Shown: one piece after another, positions 49,169 through 58,491 of the stretch | How positions within the stretch are numbered: the stretch's first letter is position 1 | How the letters are laid out: each line of letters starts with the position of its first letter | From: Bradyrhizobium ontarionense | GTDB lineage: Bacteria > Pseudomonadota > Alphaproteobacteria > Rhizobiales > Xanthobacteraceae | Assembly (NCBI RefSeq): GCF_021088345.1 | Contig: NZ_CP088156.1 | Location: 5,208,001 to 5,272,000, forward strand | Direction of reading: 5' to 3' | DNA: 64,000 nt | Notes under the pieces: model-generated | What the model saw: only the letters and a program-made list of their open reading frames with translations | Told to the model about the DNA's origin: nothing | Databases searched by the model: none | Translations under genes and position numbers: made by a program

Positions 49169-49716
49169 CCCGCTCCACATCGTCATGACCGGCCTGGGCA
49201 TGACGAGTGAGTCATTGCCAGGCGAGTCCGCGCGCGAGCCGATCGCCAGCCCGGTCATTGTATCGAAGGCGGAAAAACGGGCGGCCCGGTGCGCCGGAAT
49301 ATCAATGGGAATCTACGCGCACCGGGCCTTGACCGAACTACTTGGGGGCTTAGTTCGGATGACGGACAGTTAGCACGGTGGTTTTTCCATCGTATTGCCA
49401 ACTTCCGAAGATTTGTAGAATTTGGTTTCGGAACCAGCGCAATCCGACGCGGTCGGTCCAATTGCTTAATGGAGATGTCTGTCTCCACTGTGGCTTCCTG
49501 GTCGCAGGACCGACGATACACTTAATATGCAGCGATCGTCCATCAGCGCTGTCGGCGCCGCGAAGTTTTTCCAAATGGAAACACTTAGTCACGTTCGGCA
49601 TCAATCGAAATTTCACGAAATGAATTTGGCGCATCACGACCATCTTTGACGGGCATCACCGATTCCTGTCGCGTGCCGAAGAGCGTCGGCGCGCAAGGAC
49701 TCTGACTTCCGAAAGA
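49169..49716. other. Non-coding region upstream of bamA, with a perfect 12-bp inverted repeat
   Basis: About 550 bases without a credible gene, noticeably AT-richer than its surroundings between about 49370 and 49680. GGCCCGGTGCGC (49283-49294) and GCGCACCGGGCC (49317-49328) form a perfect 12-bp stem with a 22-base loop and no following T-run, so it is not a standard intrinsic terminator. Short open frames here have no family features. The promoter of bamA must lie in this region; I see no clear consensus. Confidence 0.55.
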
Positions 49717-52227
49717 ATGTCGATGATGCGTCTGAGATTGCCGGCTGTGCTTGCCCTGACCCTGCTGGCCATGCCGGTTTTGTCGCTGCCCCGCATGGTC
49801 GTGGCCGCTCCTGTCGCGGCTGCGACATTGATCACGGTCGAGGGCAACCGGCGCGTCGAGACCGACACCATCCGCTCCTACTTCAAGGCAGGCCCCGACG
49901 GGACGCTCGACGCCGGCCAGGTCGACGACGGCCTGAAAGCGTTGATCGAGACCGGCCTGTTCGCGGACGTTAAGATCGACCGACAGGGCGGCCGGCTGGT
50001 CGTGCGCGTGGTCGAGAACCCCGTGATCGGCCGCGTTGCCTTCGAGGGCAACAAGAAGGTCAAGGACGAACAGCTCACCGCCGAGGTGCAGTCGAAGCCG
50101 CGCGGCACGCTGTCGCGTCCGATGGTGCAGTCGGATGCGCTGCGCATCGCCGAGATCTACCGGCGCTCCGGCCGCTACGACGTCCGCGTCACGCCGGAGA
50201 TCATCGAGCAACCCAACAATCGCGTCGATCTCGTCTTCACCGTGGTCGAGGGCGCCAAGACCAACGTCAAGTCGGTCACCTTCGTTGGCAACAGCGCCTA
50301 TTCAGCGGCCCGGCTGCGCGACGTGATCAAGACCCACGAATCGAACTGGCTCAGCTTTCTCGGCAACAACGACGTCTACGATCCCGACCGGGTCGAGGCC
50401 GACCGTGACCTGATCCGCCGCTTCTACCTGAAGAACGGCTATGCCGACGTGCAGGTCGTGGCCGCACTCACCGAATACGATCCGGGGCAGAAGGGCTTCC
50501 TGGTCACGTTCCAGATCGAGGAAGGCCAGCAATATCGCGTCGGCTCGGTGCAGTTCCAGTCGAGCGTCGCTGCGCTCGACGCCAACGCCCTGCGCACCTA
50601 TTCGCGCGTCAATGTCGGCGCGCTGTATAATGTCGAGCAGCTCGAGAAGTCGGTCGAGGAGATGCAGATCGAGGCCTCGCGCCGCGGCTTCGCCTTTGCC
50701 GTTGTGCGTCCGCGCGGCGATCGCAATCTCGAGGCACATACGGTGGCGATCGCATTCCAGGTCGACGAGGGGCCGCGCACCTATATCGAGCGTATCACGA
50801 TCCGCGGCAACACCCGTACCCGCGACTACGTGATCCGGCGCGAATTCGACATCTCCGAGGGCGACGCCTACAATCGCGCACTGGTCGATCGTGCCGAGCG
50901 ACGGCTGAAGAACCTCGACTTCTTCAAGGAGGTGAAGGTCACGACCGAGCCGGGCTCGTCGAGCGACCGCGTGATCCTGGTCGTTGGCCTCGAGGAGAAG
51001 TCGACCGGCGACTTCTCGATCTCCGGCGGCTACTCGACGACTGACGGCGCGCTGGCCGAGGTCTCGATCTCCGAGCGCAACTTCCTCGGGCGCGGTCTGT
51101 TCGCCAAGGCCGCTGTCACCTATGGCCAGTATACGCGCGGCGTGTCGCTGTCCTTTGTCGAACCCTATCTGCTCGACTACCGGGTCGCCCTCGGGCTCGA
51201 CGTCTCCTATCGTCAGCAGCTGGCCAACAGCACCACGAGCTACGGCACGCGGACCATCGGCTTCAGCCCGCGCCTCGGCTTTCAGCTGCGTGAGGATCTG
51301 TCGCTGCAGCTGCGCTATTCGCTATACCGGCAGGAGATCACGCTGCCGTCCTATCTCGCCAACTGCAACAACAATGCTGCCAACGGACTGCTCGCCTTCA
51401 ATCCGACTCCGGCCTATATCGCCAGCGTGCTCGGCGGAGTCGACCCGACCAATTCGACCACCTCGGGCGTCTACGGCTATGGCTGCTACGGCGACGGCGA
51501 GTCGTCGCTGGCAGTCCGCAAGGAGCTGAACGACGGCGCCGCGCTGACCTCGGCGCTTGGCTACACCCTCACCTACAACACGCTCGACAACAACAAGAAC
51601 CCGACCGAGGGCCTGCTGATCGATTGGCGGCAGGACTTTGCCGGCGTCGGCGGCAATGTCAGCTATCTCAAGTCGGCGGTGGATGCGAAATACTACACGC
51701 CGCTGGTGTCCGACATCGTCAGCGTGATCCATCTGCAGGGTGGCCTGCTGAACAAGATCGGCGACAAGGACCTGCGCATGCTCGACCATTACCAGATGGG
51801 CCCCAACCTGGTGCGTGGCTTCGCGTCGAACGGCATCGGTCCGCGCGACATCACCTATCGCAATCTCGGCGCCACCGGCGACGCACTCGGCGGCACCAAA
51901 TATTGGGGCGCCTCGGCCGAGCTGCAGATGCCGTTCTGGTTCCTGCCGAAGGAAGTCGGCCTCAAGGGCGCCGTCTACGCCGACGCCGGCTCGCTGTGGG
52001 GCTATCAGGGCCCGACCTCGTGGGCGGCCACCGGCGAGGTCAATACCGCCGCCTGCAAATGCGGCCTGCAATATGATGACAGCAAGGTGGTGCGCTCGTC
52101 GGTTGGCGTCGGCCTGATCTGGGCCTCGCCCTTTGGTCCGCTGCGCTTCGACTACGCGGTGCCGCTGTCGAAGGGCAAATACGACACCGTGCAGGAATTC
52201 AGGTTCGGCGGCGGCACGTCGTTCTGA
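49717..52227 (+). CDS. bamA: Outer-membrane protein assembly factor BamA, isolated gene copy
   Basis: 836 aa. Signal peptide to about residue 32, five POTRA domains (about 35-420; third and fifth are clearly recognisable from 'GNSAYSAARLRDVIKTHESN' and 'IRGNTRTRDYVIRREFDI'), then a 16-strand barrel opening with 'STGDFSISGGYSTTDGALAE'. The VRGF loop ('NLVRGFASNGIGPRD') and C-terminal Phe ('FGGGTSF') are present. All expected parts are intact. It stands alone, far from the rseP-bamA-lpxD setting usual in alphaproteobacteria, so it may be a second copy (inference). Confidence 0.94.
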   Translation: MSMMRLRLPAVLALTLLAMPVLSLPRMVVAAPVAAATLITVEGNRRVETDTIRSYFKAGPDGTLDAGQVDDGLKALIETGLFADVKIDRQGGRLVVRVVENPVIGRVAFEGNKKVKDEQLTAEVQSKPRGTLSRPMVQSDALRIAEIYRRSGRYDVRVTPEIIEQPNNRVDLVFTVVEGAKTNVKSVTFVGNSAYSAARLRDVIKTHESNWLSFLGNNDVYDPDRVEADRDLIRRFYLKNGYADVQVVAALTEYDPGQKGFLVTFQIEEGQQYRVGSVQFQSSVAALDANALRTYSRVNVGALYNVEQLEKSVEEMQIEASRRGFAFAVVRPRGDRNLEAHTVAIAFQVDEGPRTYIERITIRGNTRTRDYVIRREFDISEGDAYNRALVDRAERRLKNLDFFKEVKVTTEPGSSSDRVILVVGLEEKSTGDFSISGGYSTTDGALAEVSISERNFLGRGLFAKAAVTYGQYTRGVSLSFVEPYLLDYRVALGLDVSYRQQLANSTTSYGTRTIGFSPRLGFQLREDLSLQLRYSLYRQEITLPSYLANCNNNAANGLLAFNPTPAYIASVLGGVDPTNSTTSGVYGYGCYGDGESSLAVRKELNDGAALTSALGYTLTYNTLDNNKNPTEGLLIDWRQDFAGVGGNVSYLKSAVDAKYYTPLVSDIVSVIHLQGGLLNKIGDKDLRMLDHYQMGPNLVRGFASNGIGPRDITYRNLGATGDALGGTKYWGASAELQMPFWFLPKEVGLKGAVYADAGSLWGYQGPTSWAATGEVNTAACKCGLQYDDSKVVRSSVGVGLIWASPFGPLRFDYAVPLSKGKYDTVQEFRFGGGTSF

Positions 52228-52507
52228 GCCGGGGCGGCGCTCCCGCGGCGGCAGCGATGTGATCGCCTCTGCTGAAAGCGCCGCGTCTGGTTCGGTATCA
52301 AGCCGGTCCATGGCCCGCTAGCGCTCATGGAGGGGAACGGCAGATGAGATCTGCCGCGCCGTCCCCGCAGACCGGGCAAAGCGCGATGGGGTGGGTTTGG
52401 ATCATCTCCGATGAAGCGTGCCGGTCTGCAGTCGGGGCTTCGAACCCGCTGCACCAACCACTGCGTCAACGCTGCGAACGCCCGCCGACCGCCTGGTCCG
52501 CGTTCGA

Positions 52508-53239
52508 CTAAGCCGCGCTCTCCAGCAGCGCCTCTTCGGCCGCGATCACCGCATCGGGCGTGCCGACATGCATCCACACGCCTTCGAGCCGCAGGCCGAA
52601 CAGCCGCTCCTGCTCGTTCGCCTTGTCGAACATCCTGGTCAGCGAGAACTCGCCCTTGGGCGCGCCGTCGAAGATCGCAGGCGAGATGATGGCGGCTCCC
52701 GCATAGACGAACGGCACCACCTGGTGTTCCCGCCGCTTGCGCAACGTGCCGTCGGCGAGCATCGCGTAGTCGCCCAGGCCGGAATAGCCGATCGAGGTCG
52801 CGGTCGGCGCCATCAGCAGCATGATGTCCATGCGTTCGGGGTCGAAAGTATCGGCGAGCCGCGACAGATTGTGGCGCACGCCCTCGATCCACATCGTGTC
52901 GGAATTGACGTGGAAGAACGGCTCGTGGCCCAGCAGCGGCAGCGCCTTGACGACCCCGCCGCCAGTGCCGAGCACCTGGTCGCGCTCGTCCGAGATGATC
53001 ACGCGAGGGGTCGTGCGGGTGGCGGTGTGTTCGATGATCTGGTCGGCCAGGTAGCGCACGTTGACGACCGCTTCGGTGACGCCGGCGTCGCCCAGGCGGT
53101 CGAGCACGTGATCGAGCAGCGGACGGCCAGCCACGCGCACCAGCGGCTTGGGCATCGTGTCCGTCAGCGGGCGCATCCGTAATCCGAGACCGGCGGCGAG
53201 GACCATGGCTTTGTGCGGCTTGACGGGCATCTCAGGCAA
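52508..53239 (-). CDS. murU: Nucleotidyltransferase, MurU-like (N-acetylmuramate-1-phosphate uridylyltransferase)
   Basis: 243 aa. The nucleotidyltransferase signature 'MVLAAGLGLRMRPLTDTMPK' near the N-terminus, 'HVNSDTMWIEG' (metal-binding Asp) and 'YAGAAIISPAIF' fit sugar-phosphate uridylyltransferases. In the recycling pathway found in Pseudomonas, AmgK phosphorylates MurNAc and MurU converts MurNAc-1-P to UDP-MurNAc. The tsaE-amgK fusion upstream supports this role. A pilZ gene separates them. It converges with bamA over a 280-base gap in which I see no gene. Confidence 0.85.
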   Translation of the reverse strand: MPEMPVKPHKAMVLAAGLGLRMRPLTDTMPKPLVRVAGRPLLDHVLDRLGDAGVTEAVVNVRYLADQIIEHTATRTTPRVIISDERDQVLGTGGGVVKALPLLGHEPFFHVNSDTMWIEGVRHNLSRLADTFDPERMDIMLLMAPTATSIGYSGLGDYAMLADGTLRKRREHQVVPFVYAGAAIISPAIFDGAPKGEFSLTRMFDKANEQERLFGLRLEGVWMHVGTPDAVIAAEEALLESAA

Positions 53240-53379
53240 TCTCGATCAAAGGTGGCACGAGCGAATCATACCACGCGGCAACGTGGAACGTCTCGATCGG
53301 CTGCGATAGCCCGGCCCGATGACGAATATGCGACGGCGAGCGCGCTGTCGTGACGCATGATGCCGCAGGCGCAGGCTCG

Positions 53380-53685
53380 TCAGGCCTCGGCGGCTGCGCG
53401 CTTGTTGGCCTTCTTCTTCCCGGTCTTCAGGAACGTGACGCCGATCTGGTCGCCATTGACCCAGGCAAGCTCGCAGCGCCGATAGGCGAGGCCTGTCGAC
53501 GACAGCAGCAGGAAGAATTCCTTCAGATGCAGGCCTTCGACCGAGCCCTCGACCGTCAGCTTGGCGCCGGTCTCGGAGACGTCCTCGATGGTGCAGTTGC
53601 GACGCCAGGTGCCGTCGATGCCCATCATGAAAGCGGGAATGCCGCGCTCGAAGACGACGCGTTCGCCCTTCTGCCGTTCCGACAT
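53380..53685 (-). CDS. PilZ domain protein
   Basis: 101 aa from the ATG at 53685 ('MSERQKGERVVFERG'); six upstream residues are possible. It is a single PilZ domain: an Arg cluster near the start ('RVVFERG') stands in for the usual RxxxR, and 'EDVSETGAKL' matches the (D/N)xSxxG element. PilZ domains bind cyclic di-GMP; the non-standard Arg spacing leaves binding uncertain. The C-terminus is Lys-rich ('KTGKKKANKRAAAEA'). It lies between murU and tsaE-amgK in the same orientation, so it may link cyclic di-GMP to wall recycling. Confidence 0.85.
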   Translation of the reverse strand: MSERQKGERVVFERGIPAFMMGIDGTWRRNCTIEDVSETGAKLTVEGSVEGLHLKEFFLLLSSTGLAYRRCELAWVNGDQIGVTFLKTGKKKANKRAAAEA

Positions 53686-53806
53686 GTCGTCCTCCCGACG
53701 CATCCGGCGCGTCCATGCACCGCTCGACGGCGCACGGTAAGGGGGGATGGCTAAGAACCGGTAAAGCTACGGGGGGCGAGCAGTCGATCAGCGCGATGAG
53801 GTTCCC

Positions 53807-55336
53807 TCAAACAGCACCCGCCGGTGGCGGCACGTTCGCGGCATACCAGGCGCGCAGCGGGTCGAGCGCCGCATGCGCCAGCGCGCGGTGCAGGTAGTCC
53901 CAGATGCGCGGCTGATGCTTCAGGTAATGCGGCTTGCCGTCGCGGCGGTTGAGCCGGGCGAAGGTGCCGAGCAGGCGGGTGTTGCGCTGGGCCGACATGA
54001 TGGCGTAGTGCGCGCGGAATTCTTCCGCGTCGAAATCCGCATCCGCCGCCTGGCGCGCCGCGACGTAGCGATCGAGCAGCGCCTGTTCGATGGCGGCTGA
54101 GACATCGATACGGGCGTCCTGGGCCAGCGAGACGACGTCGTAGGCCGGCGGGCCCATGACGGCGTCCTGGAAGTCGATCACGCCGACCCGCGCGATGCCC
54201 TCCCGCGCCGGTAGCCATAGCAGGTTCGGCGAATGATAGTCGCGGATCACCCAGGTCGGCTTCGTCGCGAGCGGCGCCTCCAGCAGGTCACGCCACATCT
54301 CGAGGAATTCGCCGCGCAGCACCTGCGACGCCTGCACCCCGCGATCGGGCAGGTACCATTCGGGCATCAGCCCGATCTCGATCAGCATGGCGTCGACATC
54401 GAAGGTCGGCACCGTGTAGGTCACCTGCGGCGCCAGCGGCAGCACCGACGGCACGTCCTGGCCGTGCAGGGCAGCCAGCAGATCGGTCGCGGCCTCGTAG
54501 CGCGTGACGATCGGGCGTGGCGGGTCACCTTCGATGACGCCGTCGCGGCCAAGATCCTCGGTGATCAGGAAACCATGGTCGAGGTCGGCATCGTTGATCT
54601 TCGGCGCCGAGATGCCGCGGCCGCGCAACGCGCCGGCGATCGCGACGAACGGACGAACGTCCTCGGCAAGATGCACGGCGCCGCTGTAGGGCTTGCCGTT
54701 GTAGACCGCCGGGCCGTCGGGCCGCTTCGGCGAGTTCATCAGGATGAAGACGCGCTCGCCCTTGTGGAGCCGCGCATAGGAGCGGGTCGAGGCGTCGCCG
54801 GCCATGCGCTCGCGCCGCGATTTGGCGTGGCCGGCCTCGGTCAGAAATTCGCGCAGGCTGTTCAGGCGCGCGACGACCGCAGCCGCCTTGCCAAGGCCGG
54901 TGATCTCGGCAAGGCGCGCGGTATCGCCCTGTGGCGAATCGTGGCGGAATGCGATGTCGATGCGGTCCTGCGGCAGGGCGTCCGTGGCGCGCTCGGGCCA
55001 TTCGATCAGCACGACGGTGCCTTCGGGCAGCGGCGACAGGCCGATCTCCTCGAGCTCCGACGGATTGCCGATGCGGTAGAGATCGGCGTGCACCAGCGGA
55101 AAGTCCGGCAGGTCGTAGCTCTGCGCCAGGGTGAAGGTCGGGCTCGGTACCTCGAGTTCGTCGTCGCCGGCGAGATAGCGGATCATGGCCCGGGCTGCGG
55201 CGGTCTTGCCGGCACCGAGATCGCCCGTGAGCGTGATCAGCGCGCCGGGGCCGATCAAAAGCGCGAGGTCGGCCATCAGGGCGGCGGTTGCGGGCTCGTC
55301 CGCGAGCGTCGTGGTGAATGTCAGCTGGTCCGTCAT
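53807..55336 (-). CDS. tsaE: Fusion of TsaE (tRNA threonylcarbamoylation ATPase) and AmgK-like phosphotransferase
   Basis: 509 aa. Residues 1-155 are TsaE: Walker A 'TGDLGAGKTAAARAMI', 'SPTFTLAQSYD', 'HADLYRIG' and 'IEWPERA', needed for t6A in tRNA. From about residue 180 the chain is an aminoglycoside-phosphotransferase-fold kinase of AmgK type: 'GDASTRSYARLHKGER', catalytic 'RDYHSPNLLWL' and metal-binding 'GVIDFQDAVMGPPAYDVVSL'. I recall this fusion as recurrent in Bradyrhizobium annotation. Its ATG overlaps the divL stop (ATGA at 55333-55336). Kinase substrate (MurNAc/GlcNAc) is inferred from murU nearby. Confidence 0.93.
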   Translation of the reverse strand: MTDQLTFTTTLADEPATAALMADLALLIGPGALITLTGDLGAGKTAAARAMIRYLAGDDELEVPSPTFTLAQSYDLPDFPLVHADLYRIGNPSELEEIGLSPLPEGTVVLIEWPERATDALPQDRIDIAFRHDSPQGDTARLAEITGLGKAAAVVARLNSLREFLTEAGHAKSRRERMAGDASTRSYARLHKGERVFILMNSPKRPDGPAVYNGKPYSGAVHLAEDVRPFVAIAGALRGRGISAPKINDADLDHGFLITEDLGRDGVIEGDPPRPIVTRYEAATDLLAALHGQDVPSVLPLAPQVTYTVPTFDVDAMLIEIGLMPEWYLPDRGVQASQVLRGEFLEMWRDLLEAPLATKPTWVIRDYHSPNLLWLPAREGIARVGVIDFQDAVMGPPAYDVVSLAQDARIDVSAAIEQALLDRYVAARQAADADFDAEEFRAHYAIMSAQRNTRLLGTFARLNRRDGKPHYLKHQPRIWDYLHRALAHAALDPLRAWYAANVPPPAGAV

Positions 55337-57843
55337 TCCGCGGCGTTGCGTTGCGCGACGTGATCGGTCGGGAAATCACAGGTGACCGTGGTGCCCTTGC
55401 CGACCACTGAATCCATCCGCACCCTGCCGCCATGCAGCTCGACGAAAGAGCGCACCAGCGACAGACCGAGCCCGGCGCCGCGATGGCGCGAGCCCTGCGA
55501 ATGGCTCTCGAACCACTCGAACACCTTGTCCTTCACTTCGGGCGGAATGCCGGGGCCGGAATCGGTGACCGAGAAGGCGACGCTGTGAGCGGTGCGGCGG
55601 GCGCTGACCACGACGCTCGAATCCGGCGGCGAGAAACCGACCGCATTGGCAAGCAGATTGTACAGCACCTGCACGACGCGGCGCTCGTCGCCGACGAAGG
55701 AGCCGACATTGGGATCGACCTCGACATTGAGCCGGATGCGGTCGGTGGCAAGCCGGTCCTGCACGCCCTCGGCGGCGGCATCGATGGCCTTGGCCGCATC
55801 GACCGGTCCGAGCTCGAGCTTCATCGCGCCGGCATCGATGGTGGCGAGGTCGAGAATGTTGTTGGTCAGCGCCAGCAGCGCGTTGGTCGATTTGGTGACG
55901 TACTCGAGATACTCGGCCTGCTTCGGCGTCAGCGGCCCGGTCGACGGATCCGACAGGAAATGCGCGAAGCCGATGATCGTGGTGAGCGGTGCACGCAGCT
56001 CGTAGGACACGTGGTGGACGAAGTCGATCTTCATCTGGCCGGCGGCTTCGAGCGCGTCGTTGCTCTCGCGCAAGGCTCGCTCGACATTCTCGGTGTCGGT
56101 GATGTCCTGGAAGGTCAGCATCGTGGCGCCGTCGGGCAGGGGGCGGCTCATGCAGTCGAGCACGCTGCCGTCCTTGCGCTCGAGCTTCAGCGCAATGTCG
56201 ATCCGGTTCTCGATCGAGGTGATGGCCTCACGGATGGTGCGCCACGCCGTCGGCTCATCATAGAGCGTCCGGCACCAGGATTCGACGATGTCGATGTGCG
56301 GGTGTCCGCGCAAGGCCTCCGGCGTCAGGCGCCACATGCGCGCGAAGGCCGGATTGAACAGCTCGACCCGGCCATTGCTGCCGAACACCGCGACGCCCTC
56401 GGCGAGGCTGTCGAGCGTCTCGCGCTGCACCCGGATCAGTCCGTCGAAGCGGCGGGCGAGATCGAAGCTCTCGGTGACGTCGTCGAACAAGTAGGTGACG
56501 CCGCCTTCCGGGTTGGGCGTGGTGACGACGGACAGCGCGCGCCCGTCCGGCAGGAACCAGGTGTCCTTGGCGGCCTCGACGGCGCGATAGGCCTCGTGCA
56601 GCTTGGCCTTCCAGGCGCGGAAGTCGGCCTGCTCGGGCAGCTTGCGACCGGCGCGAAGACGGTCGAGCACCGAGGAGTCGTCCGGCTGGCCGTCGAGGAA
56701 TGCGGTGTCGAGATCCCACAGACGCCGATAGGAATCGTTGTAAAAGGCGAGCCGCCGCTGGCCGTCGAACACGGCGACGCCCGACGACAGCTGGTCGAGC
56801 GTGCGGCGGTGCGCTTCCCTCATCCGCACCACAGCCGCATCGAGCGCAGCCGCCTCGCTGGCATCGATGGCGACGCCGGCGCTGCCGCTGCCGAGCGTGA
56901 AGGCGCGCACGTCGTGCATGCGGCGCTCGCCGCCGGCGGTCACGATCGGCAGCCGGCCCTCGAAGCGGCCGCCCGCACCGAGCGCGCGCTGCAGGTTGGT
57001 GCGGTCGGCGGAGTCGAGCAGTTCGAGGTTGCGGCTGATGGCGTCCGGCACGTCGCGGGCGTCGGCTGCGCGGGCATAGGCGGCGTTGACGTAGGTGAGC
57101 CCGCCATTGGCCTGCCGCGCCCAGATCGGCCACGGTAGCGCCGCAGCCAGCGCGCGCAGCGACTCCGTTTCCTCGCCGAGCGCCCTGAACCTGATCTGCG
57201 TCTCGGCGAGCTCGCGCCGCAGGCCGGACAATTCACGGATGCGCACGATGGCCTGGCCGCCGATGGCGCGGCCCATGGCTTCGATCGCATGGCCGTGCGA
57301 CGTCGTGAGATTCAGGCTGAAGCTTTCGCCGATCTCGCGCAGCGCATCGACGGCGCGATCGAGCTGCAGCGCCGGTTCCGGCGGCAGCCAGGCGCCGAAA
57401 GCGAGAACGCGTTGCGGCTGATCCGCCGGCACCAGCATCGACGTGTCGCCGGAGATCTGCGGGCGATGGCCACCGGCTGGCCACGCAATCAGGATCTGCG
57501 GCTCGGCGAACAACAGCGCGCGGTAGCGATCAGCCTGCAATTGCAGCTCGGCGACGTCGGCGCGCAGCTTCGCTTCTTTCCGCGCGGCGCGCACGCGCGT
57601 GCGCACCAGTGCGATGGCGGCGACCACCGAGAAGCCCAGCAGCGCCAGCATCGCCGTGACCTCGGCGACGTCCGGACGGCTCAGCTCGAACAGCGTCGTG
57701 ATCGCATCCGCCGGCACACCGTCGCCTGCGAAGCCCGGCGGGGCCGGTGCAAGCGCGGTCGCAGCGAGACCTAACAGGCCCTTGCGCGCAAGTGACGTGC
57801 ACGACAGCAGCGTCTGACGCATCACCACGATCACGCCCGACAT
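55333..57843 (-). CDS. divL: DivL-type tyrosine-substituted PAS-rich histidine pseudokinase
   Basis: 836 aa from the ATG at 57843 (preceded by GGGG); a TTG at 57918 would add 25 residues. One N-terminal hydrophobic helix (about residues 65-80), several PAS-like modules, then HisKA-HATPase. The H-box reads 'HHVSYELRAPLTTIIGF': the phosphorylatable His is Tyr (codon 56002-56004, TAC), the hallmark of DivL. The HATPase keeps 'YNLLANAVGFSP', 'DSGPGIPPEVKDKV' and 'GAGLGLSLVRSFV'. Caulobacter DivL binds DivK~P and steers CckA-CtrA. It overlaps tsaE-amgK by four bases. Confidence 0.92.
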   Translation of the reverse strand: MSGVIVVMRQTLLSCTSLARKGLLGLAATALAPAPPGFAGDGVPADAITTLFELSRPDVAEVTAMLALLGFSVVAAIALVRTRVRAARKEAKLRADVAELQLQADRYRALLFAEPQILIAWPAGGHRPQISGDTSMLVPADQPQRVLAFGAWLPPEPALQLDRAVDALREIGESFSLNLTTSHGHAIEAMGRAIGGQAIVRIRELSGLRRELAETQIRFRALGEETESLRALAAALPWPIWARQANGGLTYVNAAYARAADARDVPDAISRNLELLDSADRTNLQRALGAGGRFEGRLPIVTAGGERRMHDVRAFTLGSGSAGVAIDASEAAALDAAVVRMREAHRRTLDQLSSGVAVFDGQRRLAFYNDSYRRLWDLDTAFLDGQPDDSSVLDRLRAGRKLPEQADFRAWKAKLHEAYRAVEAAKDTWFLPDGRALSVVTTPNPEGGVTYLFDDVTESFDLARRFDGLIRVQRETLDSLAEGVAVFGSNGRVELFNPAFARMWRLTPEALRGHPHIDIVESWCRTLYDEPTAWRTIREAITSIENRIDIALKLERKDGSVLDCMSRPLPDGATMLTFQDITDTENVERALRESNDALEAAGQMKIDFVHHVSYELRAPLTTIIGFAHFLSDPSTGPLTPKQAEYLEYVTKSTNALLALTNNILDLATIDAGAMKLELGPVDAAKAIDAAAEGVQDRLATDRIRLNVEVDPNVGSFVGDERRVVQVLYNLLANAVGFSPPDSSVVVSARRTAHSVAFSVTDSGPGIPPEVKDKVFEWFESHSQGSRHRGAGLGLSLVRSFVELHGGRVRMDSVVGKGTTVTCDFPTDHVAQRNAAE

Positions 57844-58032
57844 TTTTGCCCCAAACCGCACGAAGTTCCGCGCCGCGCCGATCGCATCGACCGCGCCGTT
57901 TCGCGAATCAATGGACAATAACCGCTTCGGGACTCCAGCGGTAAGAGTCCAGACCGTGAACGATGGTTGCGCAACAGTAAAATGCGTTCGTCGATCGGCG
58001 CTTTCGAGTCGGAACGGTGGCGGGCCCGTGTT

Positions 58033-58491
58033 TCAACGACCCGTCGAGCCGAAACCGCCGCTTCCGCGCGCCGTCGACGACAGCGACGTGACGATACTGA
58101 GCTCGGCGCGCGCGACGGTGGCGATCACCATCTGCGCGATGCGCTCGCCGCGGCGGATCGTAAACGGTTCCTTGCCGTGATTGATCAGGAGCACACAGAC
58201 CTCGCCGCGATAGTCCGCATCGACGGTACCAGGTGAGTTCAGCACGGTGACGCCGTGACGCGCGGCCAAGCCGGAGCGCGGCCGCACCTGCGCCTCGTAG
58301 CCGGCGGGCAGCGCGATCGAGAGTCCGGTCAGCACCATCGCGTGGCTGCCGGGCGCGAGCACCAGCGGCGCATCGGCGGGAACCGCGGCGAGCAGATCGA
58401 GGCCGGCGGCATGCGGGGTCTGATAGGCCGGCAGCGGCAGGCCTTCGCCATGCGGCAGGATTTGAACGTCGATGGCAATCGTCTGTGTCAC
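58033..58491 (-). CDS. dut: Deoxyuridine 5'-triphosphate nucleotidohydrolase (dUTPase)
   Basis: 152 aa from a GTG at 58491 that overlaps the coaBC stop (GTGA); longer upstream frames are out of phase with the real start. The five dUTPase motifs are visible: '[10 protein letters not shown]', '[10 protein letters not shown]', '[15 protein letters not shown]', 'RGERIAQMV' and '[12 protein letters not shown]'. It removes dUTP and supplies dUMP. Translational coupling to coaBC is expected. Confidence 0.97.
   Translation of the reverse strand: MTQTIAIDVQILPHGEGLPLPAYQTPHAAGLDLLAAVPADAPLVLAPGSHAMVLTGLSIALPAGYEAQVRPRSGLAARHGVTVLNSPGTVDADYRGEVCVLLINHGKEPFTIRRGERIAQMVIATVARAELSIVTSLSSTARGSGGFGSTGR

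Noticed and set aside
49289-49525. Short 78-codon frame upstream of bamA
   Set aside because: No ribosome site, no family features, and it begins inside the 12-bp inverted repeat.
52325-52405. 26-residue minus-strand frame with a CPVCG zinc-knuckle-like motif
   Set aside because: Too short, with a GGAG directly touching the ATG and no linker to a known protein. It could be a relic of a larger gene but there is no support.
52425-52460. GGGTTCGAAGCCC resembling a tRNA T-arm (minus strand)
   Set aside because: The loop does not fit TTCRANY and no acceptor, D or anticodon stem can be formed around it.
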